This document shows positions 48,857 to 50,700 of a DNA stretch of 50,700 nucleotides, in pieces. Source of the stretch: Acinetobacter pecorum (GTDB lineage: Bacteria; Pseudomonadota; Gammaproteobacteria; Pseudomonadales; Moraxellaceae). The notes under the pieces are model-generated. The model saw nothing but the letters and a program-made list of their open reading frames with translations, made no database searches and was not told where the DNA came from. The translations under genes were made by a program, and so were the position numbers. The DNA lies in the NCBI RefSeq assembly GCF_014837015.1, contig NZ_JACSPT010000020.1, positions 1 to 50,700 on the forward strand. Reading direction: 5' to 3'. Within the stretch, counting starts at the first letter, position 1. Every line of letters starts with the position of its first letter.

Positions 48857-48884
48857 ACTTAACATAAAATCTCTTATGCGAAAT
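48857..48884 (-). other. pdif site 9 (XerD|XerC order)
   Basis: XerD half ACTTAACATAA, spacer AATCTC, XerC half TTATGCGAAAT. Right boundary of the adhesin module. No further site is seen to its right, so the Fic region is bounded by this site and the IS end. Confidence 0.82.
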
Positions 48885-49015
48885 TCGTATGTAAGCCTCA
48901 AATAGAAATGTCCTAGATAAATAAATGAGCTAATTAACCGATACATTCGGCTCATTAATTGAGCTTAATGTATGCTATATTCAACTCATCTTAGATTTTC
49001 AGAGAAAGATTGAAA

Positions 49016-50134
49016 ATGCAGGAATGGATTTGGCAAATACAAAACTGGACAAATTTCACATGGCAAGATTCAATTATCTTACCTAAAACCAGACAGATAC
49101 ATCAAAAAATAGGGTTTCTTCTTGGACAAAGTCAGCATGATTTAGCAAAAGAACAATTCACTCTAGATACTCTACTTGCCAATCTTGTTGCTTCATCAGC
49201 AATTGAAAATGAAACCATCAATATTTTTTCATTGCGATCATCTCTAGCTCAACGCTTGGGTGTCACGCTTGAACAGCCTTATCCAAGCTCAGATCGATCA
49301 GAAGGTTTAGCCAATATCATGCTAGATGCACTTAACGATGTTAAGCAACCACTGACTGTTGAGCGTCTTATGCAATGGCATCGTTGGCTTTTCAATGATC
49401 CAGACTGGACAATGCAACGTTTACGCATTGGTCAACTCCGGGGATCAGAGCCTATGCAGGTCGTTTCAGGTCGATTGGATTATCCTAAAGTACATTTTGA
49501 AGCACCTCCAAGAGAAGGCTTAGAAGATCGCTTAAATGCCTTCATAGAGTGGTTTAATCAGAGTTTGAATGATTCATTGCTTGATCCCTTGTTACGTGCA
49601 GGCATTACCCATTTATGGTTTGTTACTCTGCATCCTTTTGATGATGGGAATGGCCGTATTACCCGTACACTTACAGACCTTGCTCTCGCTCAAATGGATG
49701 AACAGAGCATCCGTTTGTATGCAATGTCTACTGCGATATTAAACAAACGTAAAAGTTACTATGAGGTATTAGAACAAACCCAAAAAAATGATTCTGATAT
49801 CACAAATTGGCTGATTTGGTTTCTAGACACATTGAATGATAGCCTTGAAAAAACCTTAGCACAGATCAGTCGAACTTTATTTAAAAGTCAATTTTGGCAT
49901 AAACATTCAAATGCAACCCTAGGTGAAGAACAACGCAAAGTCCTAAATCGCTTATTAGACGGTGGCGAAAATGGCTTTGAACAGGGTATCAGTGCTTCAC
50001 AATATCAAAAGGTTGCTAAAGTCAGTAAAGCAACAGCTACTCGCCATTTATCAGACTTACTTGAGAAAGAATGTATCGTCAAATTGGAAGGTGGTGGACG
50101 TAATACACGCTATCAGATCAATACTCAGTTATAG
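49016..50134 (+). CDS. Fic-domain AMPylase-like protein with winged-helix C-terminus
   Basis: About 372 aa. N-terminal DUF4172-type region (WIWQIQNWTNFTWQDSIILP), inhibitory helix SSAIENE (60-66) fitting the class II S/TxxxEG/N rule, Fic core HPFDDGNGR at 206-214 with catalytic His, and a C-terminal winged helix (SASQYQKVAKVSKATATRHL). Fic proteins transfer AMP to protein hydroxyls and the inhibitory helix keeps them off. The ATG at 49016 is chosen over TTG at 49010. A symmetric GCTCA-TTAAT-TGAGC site upstream may be its operator. It converges on the second candidate RNA gene. Confidence 0.92.
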   Translation: MQEWIWQIQNWTNFTWQDSIILPKTRQIHQKIGFLLGQSQHDLAKEQFTLDTLLANLVASSAIENETINIFSLRSSLAQRLGVTLEQPYPSSDRSEGLANIMLDALNDVKQPLTVERLMQWHRWLFNDPDWTMQRLRIGQLRGSEPMQVVSGRLDYPKVHFEAPPREGLEDRLNAFIEWFNQSLNDSLLDPLLRAGITHLWFVTLHPFDDGNGRITRTLTDLALAQMDEQSIRLYAMSTAILNKRKSYYEVLEQTQKNDSDITNWLIWFLDTLNDSLEKTLAQISRTLFKSQFWHKHSNATLGEEQRKVLNRLLDGGENGFEQGISASQYQKVAKVSKATATRHLSDLLEKECIVKLEGGGRNTRYQINTQL

Positions 50135-50148
50135 ATATTCTAAGCAAT

Positions 50149-50179
50149 AAAAAACCCCGGCATCCTGCCGGGGTTTTTT
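50149..50179. terminator. Bidirectional terminator with AGGAT loop, copy 2
   Basis: AAAAAA-CCCCGGC-ATCCT-GCCGGGG-TTTTTT on the plus strand. On the minus strand the loop is AGGAT as in copy 1. Lies 14 bases after the fic stop and ends both fic and the leftward RNA gene. Confidence 0.9.
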
Positions 50180-50348
50180 ATATTGGTTCGCTTGGTATGT
50201 CTCCTGTCGTACCTTGCAGTCCTTGTGCCTATCTCTTGTTATTCTTCTCTGGAACATCCTGCTCTCTATGTCCCATCATAGGAAAGTTCCAGTATCCTGG
50301 ACAGCCGCAAAGAACCGGAACTCACGTAAGTCCATGCGTACAAAATAG
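50150..50348 (-). ncRNA. Candidate CsrB/RsmZ-like CsrA-binding RNA, copy 2
   Basis: Leftward RNA gene matching copy 1 at its ends but diverged inside. On the minus strand it can form UCCAG-GAUA-CUGGA (50288-50301), CUAUG-AUGGGA-CAUAG (50266-50281), GAGC-AGGAU-GUUC (50252-50264), GCA-CAAGGAC-UGC (50216-50228), GGUA...ACAGGAGA...UACC (50194-50213) and the terminator CCCCGGC-AGGAU-GCCGGGG. Seven GGA motifs, all in or beside loops. Keeping this pattern while the primary sequence has changed is evidence of selection on the hairpin-GGA design. The 5' end is approximate. Confidence 0.55.
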
Positions 50349-50520
50349 CCTAAATTTTATCCCCAGCAATTGGGGATAGTTTTGGAACCTGGATCCGTAT
50401 GAAATGGGCACCAATTGCTAAATTGATCGTTTTTTAACCAATTATATTGGCAAAAAGTTACAGATTCGCTTAAAAACTCACCAACTTATTACAAAAGCCG
50501 ATTTTTTGCCTTTTCTTTAT
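50150..50520 (-). repeat. Right copy of the diverged 375-bp inverted repeat
   Basis: Inverted relative to 45490-45870. It includes the palindrome TATCCCCA-GCAAT-TGGGGATA at 50358-50378 and upstream AT-rich matches to about 50520. Beyond that, to the IS at 50598, the sequence is AT-rich with no feature recognised. The two copies flank a 4.3-kb segment with the decayed higBA, adhesin and fic genes. Confidence 0.72.
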
Positions 50521-50597
50521 CATAACTAAAATTTTAAGGTATTGATATTTAAATTAATATACAAGTGTAATTTGTATAATATCCATTATGTCAAATA

Positions 50598-50700
50598 TGA
50601 ACCGTACCGGGTTTGTCGGAGATTTTTTTATTTAAGTTAGGCCACCTGACCTAACGGGTTAATCTTATCATAGTACATTGCTTCAAACTCAAAAGGCGAT
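50598..50700 (-). mobile_element. IS3-family insertion sequence, right end (incomplete)
   Basis: Terminal repeat at 50598-50622 is identical over 25 bp to the complement of 99-123. Together with the left-edge fragment in the same orientation it implies one interrupted IS, or two copies, in the circular molecule. Confidence 0.85.
50637..50700 (-). CDS. IS3-family transposase OrfB, C-terminal fragment cut by window edge
   Basis: The minus strand reads SPFEFEAMYYDKINPLGQVA then stop, a common C-terminal end of the DDE OrfB transposase of IS3-family elements (the YxSPxxFE...Y motif). Only the last 21 codons are in the window; the rest of the element lies outside. Confidence 0.8.
   Translation of the reverse strand, partial: SPFEFEAMYYDKINPLGQVA

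Overview
The window looks like almost all of a circular, AT-rich phage-plasmid from Acinetobacter or a close Moraxellaceae relative. The clues are nine dif-like XerC/XerD sites (pdif) bounding small cargo modules, an IS1202-like insertion sequence beside one of them, a YadA-type adhesin with an ESPR-like start, and low GC. Both window ends lie inside an IS3-family element in the same orientation: the OrfA start is at the left edge and the OrfB end at the right edge. This suggests a circle opened in an IS copy, although the 3-bp flanks do not match, so two copies or a past rearrangement are also possible.

Layout. 1-2.9 kb: IS end, an ArdA-like antirestriction gene cut by the IS, small unknown genes and a YefM/YoeB toxin-antitoxin pair. 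2.9-25.6 kb: a leftward virion and lysis operon with T7-type (podovirus) architecture. In transcription order it reads small protein, portal, scaffold, capsid, tail tubular A and B, internal virion proteins (the gp16 equivalent appears split in two), small and large terminase, a tailspike with a T7 gp17-type anchor, holin and an M15 endolysin. Two cargo insertions (morons) interrupt it: an unknown gene plus a GNAT gene, and an opposite-strand HNH nuclease. A near-consensus sigma70 promoter at 25.61-25.64 kb reads into this operon. No T7-type RNA polymerase, DNA polymerase, primase-helicase or integrase is visible.

25.7-37.2 kb: plasmid and early functions. These are a GNAT toxin-antitoxin pair, a T5orf172/GIY-YIG-like gene, a 1.3-kb gene-free region with repeated hairpins (candidate origin), a DEAH helicase lacking the Walker A lysine, a Rha/KilAC antirepressor, a paralogous membrane-protein pair, ParA with a ParB-like partner, an XRE regulator, a 381-aa unknown protein (possible initiator) and a serine resolvase.

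37.4-50.6 kb: pdif-bounded cargo. Modules carry a small beta-rich protein, an SDR oxidoreductase, an HD-like protein, HigBA, an isochorismatase/metallo-hydrolase/AraC set, the IS1202-like element, a decayed second HigBA, the adhesin and a Fic protein.

The most unexpected signal is a pair of divergent, inverted gene-free units (about 45.6-45.87 and 50.15-50.38 kb). Each looks like a 200-nt RNA gene whose hairpin loops repeatedly present AGGA or GGA and whose terminator loop is AGGAU. This is the architecture of CsrB/RsmZ RNAs that titrate CsrA. Each converges on a toxin-type gene (HigBA remnant or Fic) and shares its bidirectional terminator. This could let a phage-plasmid tune host post-transcriptional regulation; it is inferred from sequence only.
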